A stretch of 63,436 nt of DNA from JAZRZI01 sp045601325 (GTDB lineage: Bacteria; Bacillota_I; Bacilli_A; RFN20; CAG-826). The DNA lies in contig JAZRZI010000038.1 in assembly GCA_045601325.1 (NCBI GenBank), forward strand, positions 1-63,436, read 5' to 3'. The notes under the pieces are model-generated. The model was not told where the DNA came from. It saw only the letters and a list, made by a program, of their open reading frames with translations, and ran no database searches. The position numbers and the translations under genes are program-made. This document shows, in pieces, positions 56,523 through 63,436 of this stretch (positions are counted from its first letter, which is position 1; each line of letters begins with the position of its first letter).

Positions 56523-59250
56523 ATTTCTTTTTAACACCTAAAATCGTTAATAGGGAAATAACGCCTACACAAATAAGTGCGGAGCCAGTAACGATAGAAC
56601 CACCACATCCCCTTGATGCAGGTTTGTAGTTAGGATCATCTTCATATAGAACAATAGCTTGGCTATCGCATGAGACATTCCAAACTGTATCTAAAGTAAT
56701 TTCGTTATCACCGATAACCCATTTGCCAATCTTTCCTTCAACTTCAGGAATGTTAGGTAAAGCTTCTAAAGCATTACCAATCTTTTCACCAAAGGTGACT
56801 CTAACTAAATAGATAGGTTCGCTATCAGCAGAGACTCTAAAATAAAGGAGATATTGTTTGCCTGTATAAACAGCGTTAACAGTGATGTTTTCACCAGTTA
56901 ATTCATAATCTTCCCAAACACCTACGTATCCTTCTTTATTAGGAACAACAGGTTCTTCGATTTGTTCGTCGCCAGGAATATATCCAACCTTAGCAACTTC
57001 CACTCCATCCACCATAAAGGTTACATAATGAGTAACAGGAGTGTATACCGAATTAATAATGATGTTTTCAGTACCTAATGTATATTCTTCCCAAGCACCA
57101 GTATATCCTTCTTTAAAAGGAACTAATGGTTCTTCAATGGAGGTGCTTTCAACTGTAAAGCCCACTTTACTAACTTCCACACCATCAGCAATAAATGTTG
57201 CGTAATATGTGGTTGCTGTTTTAACTAAAGTAATAGTTTGTTTGGTTTCGTAATTTAAAACAGAGTATTCATTTACTGCGATTTGTTCATCACCGATAAC
57301 CCATCTATATTCGTAGCCAGAAATAGGTGTGTATTCAGGGAATTCACCAACAACATCGCCAGTATAGTATGCTTTTGTTTCCACCACTTCGCCATTTATG
57401 ACAAACTCGACATCAAATGAAACAGCGGAAACAAGAATAGCAATTTTATTTTCTTCATAAGCAAATGTTCCGTCTTCAAAAATGGTGTTTCCATCAATTG
57501 CCCAAGAATAATGTGTGATGGTTTCATCGCTAGGAATAGGAAGAACACCATAAGTATCACCATTAAGTATGGTCATGCCATTATTCAAATCCGCAATGTA
57601 AAATGATTCAACATCCGCGGATGCTGAAGAAGCACCTTCAGTCCACCAAGTGAATTGGAAATAGAAATGGAAATATGACTTCTGCGCGGTAATTTCATAA
57701 ACAATAGTTTGATATTCGGTTGAAGTACACGCGACAAGTGTTTCATCGATGTTATCTTCTCTAAACAATACAGAAGTATCGTTATGATCTTTTTTGAATG
57801 TTAAAGAAACGATGTAATCATGTCCTTGAATGACATCAATAGGATTAATCCATAAAGCTGGTCCTTCTCTTTTTGTGGACACCATATGGAGGACACCATT
57901 TTCTAAAGAATATTGAAGGTCATCGCAGTTGGTTTGTTGAGGTTGATCGCCATAATCGACTTCAGCAAATCCAATTTTATAACCAGATTCCACAAAACTT
58001 GGATAGGCATATGCATCTTGTCCAAAATTATAGATTGAAGATTCATTAACTGCTTGACCGTTAATAGTCCACCCTTCACAAGTGAACCCAGTCTTACTAG
58101 GTAAAGTTGGTAAATCGCCCATCTCAGCGTTTTTGGTGTATGTTCTAACTTCACCACAAAGAAAGTTTCTCATATATTGGCTAACATCTCTTTGTCCTGC
58201 TATTGATCCTTCACCGGACCAAGCACATTGCACACCAAATCTAGATACACCGGTTGTTGGAACAGAGAATTCAAAATAGAAATCTGTGTAACCACTCCAA
58301 GAATCTCTACCAACAAAAATATCAGTCCAAGGTGCTTCTAAATATAACGAGAATGATGAAAATTCGTCGTTTTTATACGCACCGCTGACGTAGTAAGTCT
58401 TACCAGCTTCAAATGTATAAGCTTTGGAAAAATAATAGGCTCCAGTTTGACCAGTTAATACTAATTGGTTGTTTTCGAGCTTTCTTGCCATACAATCAAC
58501 AGAGTCTAAAGGACGTGGAGAATAATCTTCTACTAAGTCGTGTTCCACAAAACAAACCTTATAAGAAGAAGCTGTTGATTCGTATTTAGCCAAGACAATC
58601 TTATCTTCGGAATAATTTAAAATTGTGTCAGCGTTAATTTCTTGTCCATCAATAGTCCAAGTAGAACTATATCCTTCTATTTGAGGGATGCTTGGAAGTG
58701 TTCCTATGGTTTCACCTGTAGAATAGCTTCTAAGTTCGCCAAAATAAACGTTTTTAATAAGCAAATCACCGGTTAATCCATCTGGCGCTTGGAATGCGTA
58801 ATTAAATGAAGAAGATAATCCTGCAGTGATGTCGTAAGTTACTGTAGTCCAGTCTTGAGAAAATGCATAATCATCAATTAGGGTCCATCCGTTGCACCAC
58901 AAGTGAACCTGTAAAGCGTCGGTGGTTTTATAAGTTAAAGAATATCTATATGTCTTACCAGCGGTCATCGCCATATAAGATGTGCCTACAAAACTTTCAT
59001 AATAAATGGAATAGGTTTGAGATTTAGTAAAAGAAAGCGTGGTTATTCCATTTTGATAATTAGGGCTTTTTAATGAAGATTCACCGTTGTTATAACCCGC
59101 CATATCGGCATTGCTAGAAAAGTCGTGAGCGGCAAATAGTAACTTATGGCCACCATCTGCGTTAGCTACACTATTTTTGTTATTAGCAAGACTAGTTCCC
59201 GCAAGCGCACTCGCGCATAAAAACAAAGCAGTTACAAAAAACTTCTTCAT
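56515..59250 (-). CDS. Surface glycan-binding repeat protein with GCGGS C-terminal anchor
   Basis: 911 residues. Signal peptide at 1-23. Three carbohydrate-binding-like beta-sandwiches alternate with Listeria-Bacteroides-type repeats (STWTIDGQEINADTILNY, GWTINGQAVNESSIYNF, YSWAIDGNTIFEDGTF). Several more repeats follow, two nearly identical (ATFIADGVEVSKVGF and VTFMVDGVEVAKVGY). The C-terminus is RGCGGSIVTGSALICVGVIS, a membrane span and KKKYE. It lacks a recognisable enzyme motif and probably captures polysaccharide for the GH42-like enzyme encoded next. It overlaps that gene and starts two bases after the ATPase gene. Confidence 0.68.
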   Translation of the reverse strand: MKKFFVTALFLCASALAGTSLANNKNSVANADGGHKLLFAAHDFSSNADMAGYNNGESSLKSPNYQNGITTLSFTKSQTYSIYYESFVGTSYMAMTAGKTYRYSLTYKTTDALQVHLWCNGWTLIDDYAFSQDWTTVTYDITAGLSSSFNYAFQAPDGLTGDLLIKNVYFGELRSYSTGETIGTLPSIPQIEGYSSTWTIDGQEINADTILNYSEDKIVLAKYESTASSYKVCFVEHDLVEDYSPRPLDSVDCMARKLENNQLVLTGQTGAYYFSKAYTFEAGKTYYVSGAYKNDEFSSFSLYLEAPWTDIFVGRDSWSGYTDFYFEFSVPTTGVSRFGVQCAWSGEGSIAGQRDVSQYMRNFLCGEVRTYTKNAEMGDLPTLPSKTGFTCEGWTINGQAVNESSIYNFGQDAYAYPSFVESGYKIGFAEVDYGDQPQQTNCDDLQYSLENGVLHMVSTKREGPALWINPIDVIQGHDYIVSLTFKKDHNDTSVLFREDNIDETLVACTSTEYQTIVYEITAQKSYFHFYFQFTWWTEGASSASADVESFYIADLNNGMTILNGDTYGVLPIPSDETITHYSWAIDGNTIFEDGTFAYEENKIAILVSAVSFDVEFVINGEVVETKAYYTGDVVGEFPEYTPISGYEYRWVIGDEQIAVNEYSVLNYETKQTITLVKTATTYYATFIADGVEVSKVGFTVESTSIEEPLVPFKEGYTGAWEEYTLGTENIIINSVYTPVTHYVTFMVDGVEVAKVGYIPGDEQIEEPVVPNKEGYVGVWEDYELTGENITVNAVYTGKQYLLYFRVSADSEPIYLVRVTFGEKIGNALEALPNIPEVEGKIGKWVIGDNEITLDTVWNVSCDSQAIVLYEDDPNYKPASRGCGGSIVTGSALICVGVISLLTILGVKKKYE

Positions 59251-59252
59251 AA

Positions 59253-60776
59253 TTAAATCCTCTTTTCTGTTTCTAAATCAAAGAAATATAGGTCTTGGGT
59301 GTTAAAGAACAATTTAATATCTTCGTTTCTCTCAGGCATACCTTCGGTTTGGTATTTTGCCATTATCTTTTGGCCATTGATAAAACCATAGGCAACAGTT
59401 TCATAGCCTAATGATTCTGCGTAATCGTATTTAATGACAAAAGATTGTTCTAAAATGGTGTCTTCGCGTTTGTTCTTAATGGATATTTTTTCTGGTCTAA
59501 TACCTACTAAGATAGGTTTTCCATTATATGCGCTTAATCTATCAGTTTGTTCTTTGTTTAATTTAACAAATACTGGTTGTTCGCCATCGATAACTAACTT
59601 ATTTCCATCAACAGTTACGTTGATAAAGTTCATCGCAGGGTTACCCATAAAAGACGCTACAAATTTATTCTCAGGATTATCATAGATTTCTTGAGGTGTA
59701 CCTAATTGTTGGATGTGTCCATCTTTCATAACCACAATGCGATCTGCCATCGTCATAGCTTCGGTTTGGTCGTGAGTAACATAGATTGTGGTCGCGCCAA
59801 CCTTCTCGTGAATCTTAATGATTTCACCACGTGTTTGCACCCTCAACTTAGCGTCTAAGTTACTCAAAGGTTCGTCCATTAAGAATACTTTTGGTTCTCT
59901 AACAATAGCCCTACCTAACGCTACCCTTTGTCTTTGACCACCGGATAATGCTCCTGGGAGTCTAAATAAATACTTAGTTAAATCAATTGTGAAAGCGGTT
60001 TCGTTGATTTTGATATCCATCTCATCTTTAGTTAATTTTCTTTTAACTGAAAGAGGTACTTTATTGTGTTGAAGATATTCAATGCGGTGTTTATTTTCCT
60101 CAATCAAAGTCTCTTTTTGCTTAATGGAATTATTCGCTGCTTCAACAAAAGCTTCATCATCGTGATATTTATCAATTTTCTTATTAATCTTAGCGATAGC
60201 GTTTTGGTTGATTTCGTTTTCTTTGGTTAATTCTTTTATTGTCTCTTCATCAATGCCAATTTCTCTTTCCATAGAAGCGAGTCGCTTATTATGAACAGCG
60301 ATTAATTTGACATATAAATCAGAATAAGTATTTAAAAGTTCAGAAGAGTTTTGGTTTTTAATGAATTTTTTCTTAGCTAGTTTTATTTCTTTTCGAATTT
60401 CTTTTTCTTGTTCTAATAGTTCTAAACTATCTGGTGTTTCTTTTAATTTAGGACACGAAATCTTTCTTAATTCCAAAGCAAATTGCAAATTCTCATATAC
60501 GGTCATGTGTGGATATAAAGCATAGTTTTGGAACACCATTGCGATATTCCTATCTTTAGGTTCAACATTATTCACGAATAAATCATCGATATATAAACGA
60601 CCGGTGGAAATGGATTCAAATCCCGCGATCATTCTAAGTGTTGTGGATTTACCACACCCAGAAGGACCAACAAAGACAACAAACTCTTTGTCTTTAATGT
60701 CTAAGTTAAAATCAAAAACGGCTTGCACGCCATTAGGATAAATCTTGTTTATCGAACGTAAGGATAAAGTGGACAT
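59253..60776 (-). CDS. MsmK/UgpC-type sugar ABC ATPase with long coiled-coil insertion
   Basis: 507 residues instead of the usual 360-380. Walker A GPSGCGKST near residues 36-44, Q-loop MVFQNYALYPHMTVYENLQF near 79-98, then about 150 residues of Lys/Glu-rich helix (SLELLEQEKEIRKEIKLAKK and similar). The signature LSGGQRQRVALGRA follows near 272-285, then Walker B VFLMDEPLSN and VTHDQTEAMTMADR. The C-terminal regulatory domain contains GIRPEKISI. The insertion sits in the helical subdomain that contacts the permeases. Large insertions are known in mycoplasma sugar ATPases. First gene of a seven-gene operon; a single ATPase may serve more than one importer. Confidence 0.9.
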   Translation of the reverse strand: MSTLSLRSINKIYPNGVQAVFDFNLDIKDKEFVVFVGPSGCGKSTTLRMIAGFESISTGRLYIDDLFVNNVEPKDRNIAMVFQNYALYPHMTVYENLQFALELRKISCPKLKETPDSLELLEQEKEIRKEIKLAKKKFIKNQNSSELLNTYSDLYVKLIAVHNKRLASMEREIGIDEETIKELTKENEINQNAIAKINKKIDKYHDDEAFVEAANNSIKQKETLIEENKHRIEYLQHNKVPLSVKRKLTKDEMDIKINETAFTIDLTKYLFRLPGALSGGQRQRVALGRAIVREPKVFLMDEPLSNLDAKLRVQTRGEIIKIHEKVGATTIYVTHDQTEAMTMADRIVVMKDGHIQQLGTPQEIYDNPENKFVASFMGNPAMNFINVTVDGNKLVIDGEQPVFVKLNKEQTDRLSAYNGKPILVGIRPEKISIKNKREDTILEQSFVIKYDYAESLGYETVAYGFINGQKIMAKYQTEGMPERNEDIKLFFNTQDLYFFDLETEKRI

Positions 60777-60796
60777 AAAAATAATCTCTCAATGTT

Positions 60797-60815
60797 ATTG
60801 AACGAAAGTTTCAAT
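60797..60815. promoter_or_regulatory. Operator-like inverted repeat at the start site of the glycan operon
   Basis: ATTGAA-N7-TTCAAT, placed at the predicted transcription start of the operon read from 60776. A repressor bound here would block initiation. No regulator gene adjoins it; the ROK-type fusion at 33670 is the only sugar-type regulator in the window. Confidence 0.45.
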
Positions 60816-60821
60816 GTAATA

Positions 60822-60850
60822 ATTGTAAATGTTTTTTATTGTTGTTTCAA
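60822..60850 (-). promoter_or_regulatory. Promoter of the MsmK-led glycan operon
   Basis: TTGAAA (60845-60850) and TACAAT (60822-60827) on the minus strand are separated by exactly 17 bases. The predicted start is about 38 bases ahead of the ATPase ATG. It probably drives all seven genes down to 45964, since no gap larger than nine bases occurs between them. Confidence 0.65.
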
Positions 60851-61034
60851 CCACACGCGCACATTACACGTTATAATATGTACAAAAATTAGCATGCACG
60901 AATTACGTCGCACGCACCTTAGCTTTTTTCATCGTTATAACGAATACACAAAATATCTAGATCCACACAAGATATTATGATAATCAAGCGATTATGAGAT
61001 GGAATGCATCGGTTTTGTTTGGTAAACTTAGCGC

Positions 61035-61751
61035 ATGGAAAACTTTGTAAAACCACACAAAATTGAAAAAAGCAAACTTCTAGATTTAGCCTTAGCTTTA
61101 ATTATTGAAGTGCTTTCGTTTGGTGTGTGCGTTCCGCTTCATTCACTGATTGTTCATAATGGAAGGCTTCTTCAAGAACCCATTAACGTGGGTGGAGAGA
61201 TGAGTGAGCCCACTACCGCACGATTAATTTTTGGTATTGTGGCTTTTATAATCGGGGTTGGGCTTATAATATTCGCTCATTACATTATTAAGAAAAACAA
61301 AGAATTAATAGGGTTTGGATTGGCTTATTGCGGTGGAGTGTTTTTGTGGCAATCAATCGGAGAATGCTTATGGCATTTTCAAATCGGAGGAATCCAAATT
61401 GATAGAATCGAAACCATATCCTCTTTCCCTCTCGTAATTATATTTGTAATTGTTTTAATTGCTCTTGGTTTTAAAAAAAATAAAAACTTTGCTCTTTGGG
61501 TTGTCGCTCTTTCTTTTGCGTCTAATTGGTTAGGGCATTACATCACAATTGGTTTGTATCCAATTGTTCAATCAAATGTTGATTGGAAAACTTGGGCGTA
61601 TGTGATGTCAGGAACGGTTGGAGGCACCGCAACCATTATCGGAACTCTGCTATCATTGTTTTGTTGCAAAACTAAAAGGGGCGTTTATTTAGCCTCGATG
61701 TTAATTTTTATTGGAATTGGAATCATATACTTTGGTTTTACCGAAGCATAA
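61035..61751 (+). CDS. Multi-pass membrane protein, unknown
   Basis: 238 residues with seven hydrophobic segments (about 16-40, 66-86, 93-112, 132-150, 155-175, 190-210, 215-235). GGVFLWQSIGECLWHFQIGG near 100-120 carries conserved-looking Trp/Glu/His residues, and TIGLYPI and GTVGGTATIIGTL follow. I do not recognise a family. No good ribosome binding site. TATAAT near 60880 on the plus strand could be a distant -10. Divergent from the glycan operon. Confidence 0.6.
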   Translation: MENFVKPHKIEKSKLLDLALALIIEVLSFGVCVPLHSLIVHNGRLLQEPINVGGEMSEPTTARLIFGIVAFIIGVGLIIFAHYIIKKNKELIGFGLAYCGGVFLWQSIGECLWHFQIGGIQIDRIETISSFPLVIIFVIVLIALGFKKNKNFALWVVALSFASNWLGHYITIGLYPIVQSNVDWKTWAYVMSGTVGGTATIIGTLLSLFCCKTKRGVYLASMLIFIGIGIIYFGFTEA

Positions 61752-61824
61752 GTATAGAAGTTAGTAAGCTCGAAAAATCTATTTCAAATATAGTCCTATG
61801 ATTTTTCAACATGCCCTGTGGTTA

Positions 61825-61885
61825 CCGCTAGAATGTCTCTTCCTGATACATGTCAGGGTCGTAATAACATATGTTATTGTAGCGG
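61825..61885 (+). ncRNA. Candidate structured RNA with a three-way junction
   Basis: CCGCTA (61825-61830) pairs with TAGCGG (61880-61885). Enclosed are a CCTGA/TCAGG hairpin and a perfect palindrome AATAACATATGTTATT that can fold as a second hairpin. The outer stem may extend through GG/CC pairs outside. It does not look like tRNA. Strand is arbitrary, since the structure is possible on both. Confidence 0.3.
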
Positions 61886-61992
61886 AATTTGCCATGTAAT
61901 TCTATTATATTTTTGTTACTGTTTTATTACTGTCGGTTATTGTTTGTTATATCAAAATGTTGTGGCACCAAACATACCAGCATTGACCTTAT

Positions 61993-62023
61993 GTGTACAA
62001 TAGGCACCGTGCCTTATGTACAC
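61993..62023. repeat. Long imperfect inverted repeat
   Basis: Two 15-base arms beginning GTGTACA and ending TGTACAC, 13 of 15 positions complementary, separated by one base. It lies 27 bases after the stop of the ATPase gene. No T-run follows, so it is a terminator only if imperfect; it could also be an operator or an element end. Confidence 0.5.
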
Positions 62024-62049
62024 TATGTCTAAGTAACAAAATGAAAAAA

Positions 62050-63330
62050 TTAATCTTTTAAACATCCTATTGGTATTACTAAAACTCCATCTTCGCGTTT
62101 GTAACCATATTCAGTTCCAGTAATTACTATTTTTAAGTCAGGTAGTCTTAACTGAATTCCTTTTTTGCTTTTGTTATGCTCAATTAAAAGTCTTTCAATT
62201 TCGCACAAATGTCTTGCTCCATAATCAATTTCATGCTGTCCAAGTTTAACTTCAATTAATGCATATTTTCCATTCTCAAGATGCAAAACAGCATCAGCTT
62301 CCAAACCATACCTATCTCTATAATAAGAAACTGAACCACCGAGTTCTGATGAATAAATACGCAAATCCCTAATAACCAACGATTCAAACAAAAAGCCCAT
62401 CGTTTTATAGTCAACATCAAAATATTCAGGAGAAATGCCAAGTGCGGCCACAGCAATCGATGGATCAATTAAATTTTTCTTTTTAGATGATCTTATAACT
62501 GTTTTTGATCTGATGGATGGACACCAAGCATCAATATCGTCAATAATGTATAAATCTTCTAAGGCCGAAAGATATGAATAGAATGTTGGCTTAGACATCT
62601 CACATGTAGAAATAACATCTCGATAAATGGTGTTAGTGTCAGCCTCAGTACATATATTTCTAGCATACGATTTTAAAATTGTTTTAGCCCAAATTGGGTT
62701 TTTCTTAATATCATCAATACGCGAGATATCAGTATCACACGTTTGATCATACACATCTTTAGCAATTCTCAATTGTGCCTTTTTATCTAATATATCAATG
62801 CTTCTAGGCCAACCACCTCTGCATATTACTCTCTTTATCTCATCCATAGTCAAGGTTGAATGACATCTTTCAAAGGATGAAGGGTCATCAAACAAATTTA
62901 ATAAACTAATTTCACCATTTGAATCACCGCTTTCAAATAAACTCATTGGATACATTTTTAAAGTAGAAATTCTTCCTGTTCCTGTGTGAGGAGTCTTAAC
63001 TTTTTGAGAGGAAGAGCCAGTCAATATATATGCGCCAAGAAGTTGATTATCATCAATATCCTTCCTTATTGTTCCCCAAATTTTTGGCGCATCTTGCCAT
63101 TCATCAAAAAGAACAGGCTTTTCATGCTTTAATAAATCAGAAGGATGATTATTTGCTAACAACAACAAATTTTCTCTAATATCTTCATTTTGAAATTCAA
63201 TTATCGTTTTTGCTTTTTGCTTTGCTGTGGTTGTTTTTCCACAACCTTTGGGTCCAACAATCAAAACTCCTCCTAAAGCTTTCATTCTTTCGTCAAATTG
63301 CTTATCAATAATTCTGTGTTTATATGTCAT
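62050..63330 (-). CDS. AAA ATPase with DUF4143 domain
   Basis: 426 residues. Walker A GPKGCGKTTT near residues 26-35, Walker B PVLFDEWQD near 71-79 and sensor ILTGSSSQ near 100. A winged-helix-like middle (TFYSYLSALEDLYIIDD) is followed by DUF4143 with GFLFESLVIRDLRIYS and a nuclease-fold pattern (EADAVLHLENGKYALIEVKLG, read as D/E...E-x-K). These proteins are widespread in gut bacteria and archaea; their role is not settled, and links to defence or mobile DNA are only suggested. It stands alone beside a tandem repeat at the window end. Confidence 0.82.
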   Translation of the reverse strand: MTYKHRIIDKQFDERMKALGGVLIVGPKGCGKTTTAKQKAKTIIEFQNEDIRENLLLLANNHPSDLLKHEKPVLFDEWQDAPKIWGTIRKDIDDNQLLGAYILTGSSSQKVKTPHTGTGRISTLKMYPMSLFESGDSNGEISLLNLFDDPSSFERCHSTLTMDEIKRVICRGGWPRSIDILDKKAQLRIAKDVYDQTCDTDISRIDDIKKNPIWAKTILKSYARNICTEADTNTIYRDVISTCEMSKPTFYSYLSALEDLYIIDDIDAWCPSIRSKTVIRSSKKKNLIDPSIAVAALGISPEYFDVDYKTMGFLFESLVIRDLRIYSSELGGSVSYYRDRYGLEADAVLHLENGKYALIEVKLGQHEIDYGARHLCEIERLLIEHNKSKKGIQLRLPDLKIVITGTEYGYKREDGVLVIPIGCLKD

Positions 63331-63383
63331 ATCAATACTCCTATAATAATTTTAGCAAAAACAATTTAAGACGTCTATTGAAT

Positions 63384-63436
63384 TTAACACATTTGAGGTA
63401 TTTTGGTTAACACATTTGAGGTATTTTGGTTAACAC
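63384..63436. repeat. 23-bp direct tandem repeat running off the window
   Basis: The unit TTAACACATTTGAGGTATTTTGG, cut here to its first 20 bases as TTAACACATTTGAGGTATTT plus TGG, occurs at 63384-63406 and 63407-63429, and a third copy begins at 63430. The array continues beyond the window. It lies about 55 bases upstream of the ATPase start codon. Confidence 0.85.

Larger units (their letters stand above)
61752..62049. other. Structured intergenic region
   Basis: About 300 bases between a plus-strand membrane-protein gene and the minus-strand ATPase. It contains an 8-pair GAAAAATC/GATTTTTC repeat with a 20-base loop (near 61774-61808), which may act in termination, a possible three-way-junction RNA (61825-61885) and a 31-base hairpin (61993-62023). 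No coding frame is convincing. Confidence 0.45.

Noticed and set aside
61825..61885. tRNA gene
   Set aside because: No T-arm GTTCNANNC sequence, no anticodon arm and no acceptor stem of seven pairs.
61818..62003. 61-codon plus-strand frame in the structured intergenic region
   Set aside because: Cys- and Val-rich composition without a recognisable pattern; it coincides with palindromes and looks non-coding.

Overview
The window comes from an AT-rich, low-GC Bacillota-like genome. Long genes contain no in-frame TGA and use TGG for Trp, and TGA is used as a stop, so the standard bacterial code applies. Evidence for the lineage is the set of Gram-positive-style lipoproteins, BspA/DUF285 leucine-rich surface proteins of the kind common in Mollicutes and gut Bacilli, sugar ABC importers and many carbohydrate-active enzymes. 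An uncultured gut or rumen member of the Bacilli (Erysipelotrichales/RF39-like) is my inference. No rRNA, tRNA, CRISPR array or complete insertion sequence was seen. Almost every gene is on the minus strand.

Layout. (1) 0-9.6 kb: a GH125 alpha-1,6-mannosidase on the plus strand, then a mosaic of gene pieces joined with almost no spacer: a PIN-like fragment, an ImmA/IrrE-like fragment, an SGNH N-terminus, a GH38 C-terminus, a repeat-protein fragment and an HI0933 flavoprotein N-terminus. Intact DUF4091 and DUF4886 genes and a lipoprotein lie among them. (2) 9.6-20.7 kb: a compact pyrimidine operon, pyrC-carB-pyrK-pyrD-pyrF-pyrE-pyrB, followed by gdhA and an aspartate-aminotransferase-like gene. 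No carA is present. PyrB carries a fused PyrI-type zinc domain. (3) 20.9-22.1 kb: a cytosolic TIM-barrel glycosidase-like gene on the plus strand. (4) 22.1-33.6 kb: a nine-gene operon read right to left, with two sugar permeases, a binding lipoprotein, a DUF4091 lipoprotein, an unknown lipoprotein, an ABC ATPase, two small membrane proteins and a membrane-esterase fusion. (5) 33.7-40.9 kb: a 1075-residue fusion of a DUF6259 glycosidase-like domain with a helix-turn-helix/ROK regulator, and two lipoproteins. (6) 41.3-45.9 kb: a BspA-like surface protein, a secreted protein and a Fic enzyme. (7) 46-60.8 kb: a seven-gene operon driven by a clear promoter with an inverted repeat at the start site: MsmK-like ATPase with a long insertion, two giant surface glycan-binding proteins, binding protein, two permeases and a cytosolic glycosidase-like protein. 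(8) 61-63.4 kb: a membrane protein, a structured intergenic region, a DUF4143 ATPase and a 23-bp tandem repeat at the window edge.

How it fits together (inference): regions 4 and 7 look like two complete glycan-capture systems. Surface or lipoprotein hydrolases bind and cut a glycan, ABC importers take up the pieces, and cytosolic enzymes (GH125, DUF4091, DUF6259 and TIM-barrel proteins) finish degradation. The mannosidases suggest mannose-rich or host-type glycans. The most novel candidate is the DUF6259-ROK protein, which places a glycosidase-like domain and a DNA-binding sugar-sensing repressor in one polypeptide next to a transporter operon.
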